A stretch of DNA of 7,268 bases, from positions 1 through 7,268 of the forward strand of contig JAPUFZ010000217.1 of assembly GCA_027293245.1 (NCBI GenBank). The letters are read 5' to 3'. A program made the position numbers and the translations under genes. The stretch is from Gammaproteobacteria bacterium. GTDB lineage: Bacteria > Pseudomonadota > Gammaproteobacteria > GCA-001735895. Numbering within the stretch: position 1 is the stretch's first letter; each line of letters starts with the position of its first letter. Positions 6,725-7,268 of this stretch are shown piece after piece. The notes under the pieces were generated by a model, which worked only from the letters and a program-made list of their open reading frames with translations, was not told the DNA's origin and made no database searches.

Positions 6725-7268
6725 TTAATTCGCCGCAAGCGCTGCTTCCAATGCAGATAAGGCAATAATAAGACCGGCCCGCCCCGCCTCGTCTAGCAGT
6801 CGTCGAAGTTCTGCTTTTGCCTCATGGTCCTGCTTTCCTCTACCGTGGGCGGCGAGCGCACGACCCCGAGAGATGAAAAAATCGCAGCGTGGTAAGGTTT
6901 CAGCGCGAGTGTAGTCTTCCAGCGCCTGTGCATATCGATCCGCCTCGTCCCATTGTTCCATTTCCAGGGATACCTCCATGGCATCCTCGTAGAAAACCAG
7001 GTAGTTGTGCCCAACGCTACCTTTTTCGAGCAACTCCTCAGCTTCGGCCAGTGCCTGGTGACGCTGGTCCGGATCTTCGAGGGCGAGCGCAAGTACGCCC
7101 AGGGCAATGGGACCACCAAAGGTCATGCCCGATTCAGATTCGCGTAAAATATCAACCGCCGTCTGGGCGAGCTTACGTGCCTGTTGTCGATCACCCTGCT
7201 GGATTGCAATTCTACCCAGCAGGTAGTAATACTCGCCTTCAAACAGTCTGGAGCCCAGACGATGGGTG
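6725..7268 (-). CDS. C-terminal part of a TPR-containing protein, resembling the tail of adenylate/guanylate cyclase or AAA-ATPase regulators (5' end outside the window)
   Basis: The frame is open from the window edge to a TAA at 6727-6725, giving 180 residues, so the true start lies beyond 7268. The part seen is soluble and helical with TPR-like repeats: LFEGEYYYLLGRIAIQQGD leading into RQQARKLAQTAVDIL, then a repeat around RHQALAEAEELLEKG, then YEDAMEVSLEMEQWDEADRYA. The stretch ALEDYTRAETLPRCDFFISR followed by GRALAAHGRG, and the ending ALSALEAALA, recall the C-termini of long proteobacterial proteins with a class III cyclase catalytic domain, an ATPase domain and TPRs. That resemblance is from memory; neither the cyclase nor the ATPase part is in the window. 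It could equally be a plain TPR protein. The downstream gap holds no clear terminator. Confidence 0.6.
   Translation of the reverse strand, partial: THRLGSRLFEGEYYYLLGRIAIQQGDRQQARKLAQTAVDILRESESGMTFGGPIALGVLALALEDPDQRHQALAEAEELLEKGSVGHNYLVFYEDAMEVSLEMEQWDEADRYAQALEDYTRAETLPRCDFFISRGRALAAHGRGKQDHEAKAELRRLLDEAGRAGLIIALSALEAALAAN

Overview
The window reads as a piece of a proteobacterial chromosome, probably from an environmental (possibly marine) gammaproteobacterium or alphaproteobacterium. That placement is inference from family resemblance: a Kef-type antiporter, a bacterial TTC38-like protein, a two-CBS protein of the kind common in these classes, and a cyclase-type TPR tail. No rRNA, tRNA, mobile element, CRISPR array or phage gene is visible. 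Seven genes lie on the minus strand and none is supported on the plus strand, so transcription runs from high to low coordinates.

In transcription order: (1) 7268-6725, the last 180 residues of a TPR-containing protein resembling the C-terminal tail of adenylate/guanylate cyclase or AAA-ATPase regulators. (2) A 91-bp gap with a possible sigma70 promoter and a small hairpin touching the Shine-Dalgarno, then a two-CBS-domain protein (6630-6202). (3) 27 nt later and in the same reading frame, a GTG-started M20 zinc amidohydrolase of the carbamoylase/allantoate amidohydrolase group (6174-4933). (4) A 67-bp gap with an exact TATAAT and a strong AAGGAG, then a TTC38-family protein (4865-3531). (5) A 156-bp gap, then a membrane acyltransferase-3 protein (3374-2094). 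(6) 22 nt later, a CPA2/Kef cation:proton antiporter with an RCK domain (2071-113). (7) 2 nt later, the first 36 codons of a YgjP/DUF45-like metallopeptidase, cut off by the window edge (110-1).

By spacing there are probably three transcription units: the TPR gene; CBS plus amidohydrolase; and TTC38, which may or may not run on into acyltransferase-antiporter-peptidase. No convincing intrinsic terminator was found between any of the genes.

The genes do not form a recognisable pathway. The amidohydrolase suggests salvage of N-carbamoyl amino acids or ureides, the antiporter K+/H+ homeostasis, and the acyltransferase O-acylation of an envelope glycan or lipid. Nothing here is a clear new defence or biosynthetic system. 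The points most worth a second look are the in-frame CBS/amidohydrolase arrangement with a TGA-C stop, the unstudied bacterial TTC38 protein, and the atypical WSLAVQMQFY motif in the acyltransferase.
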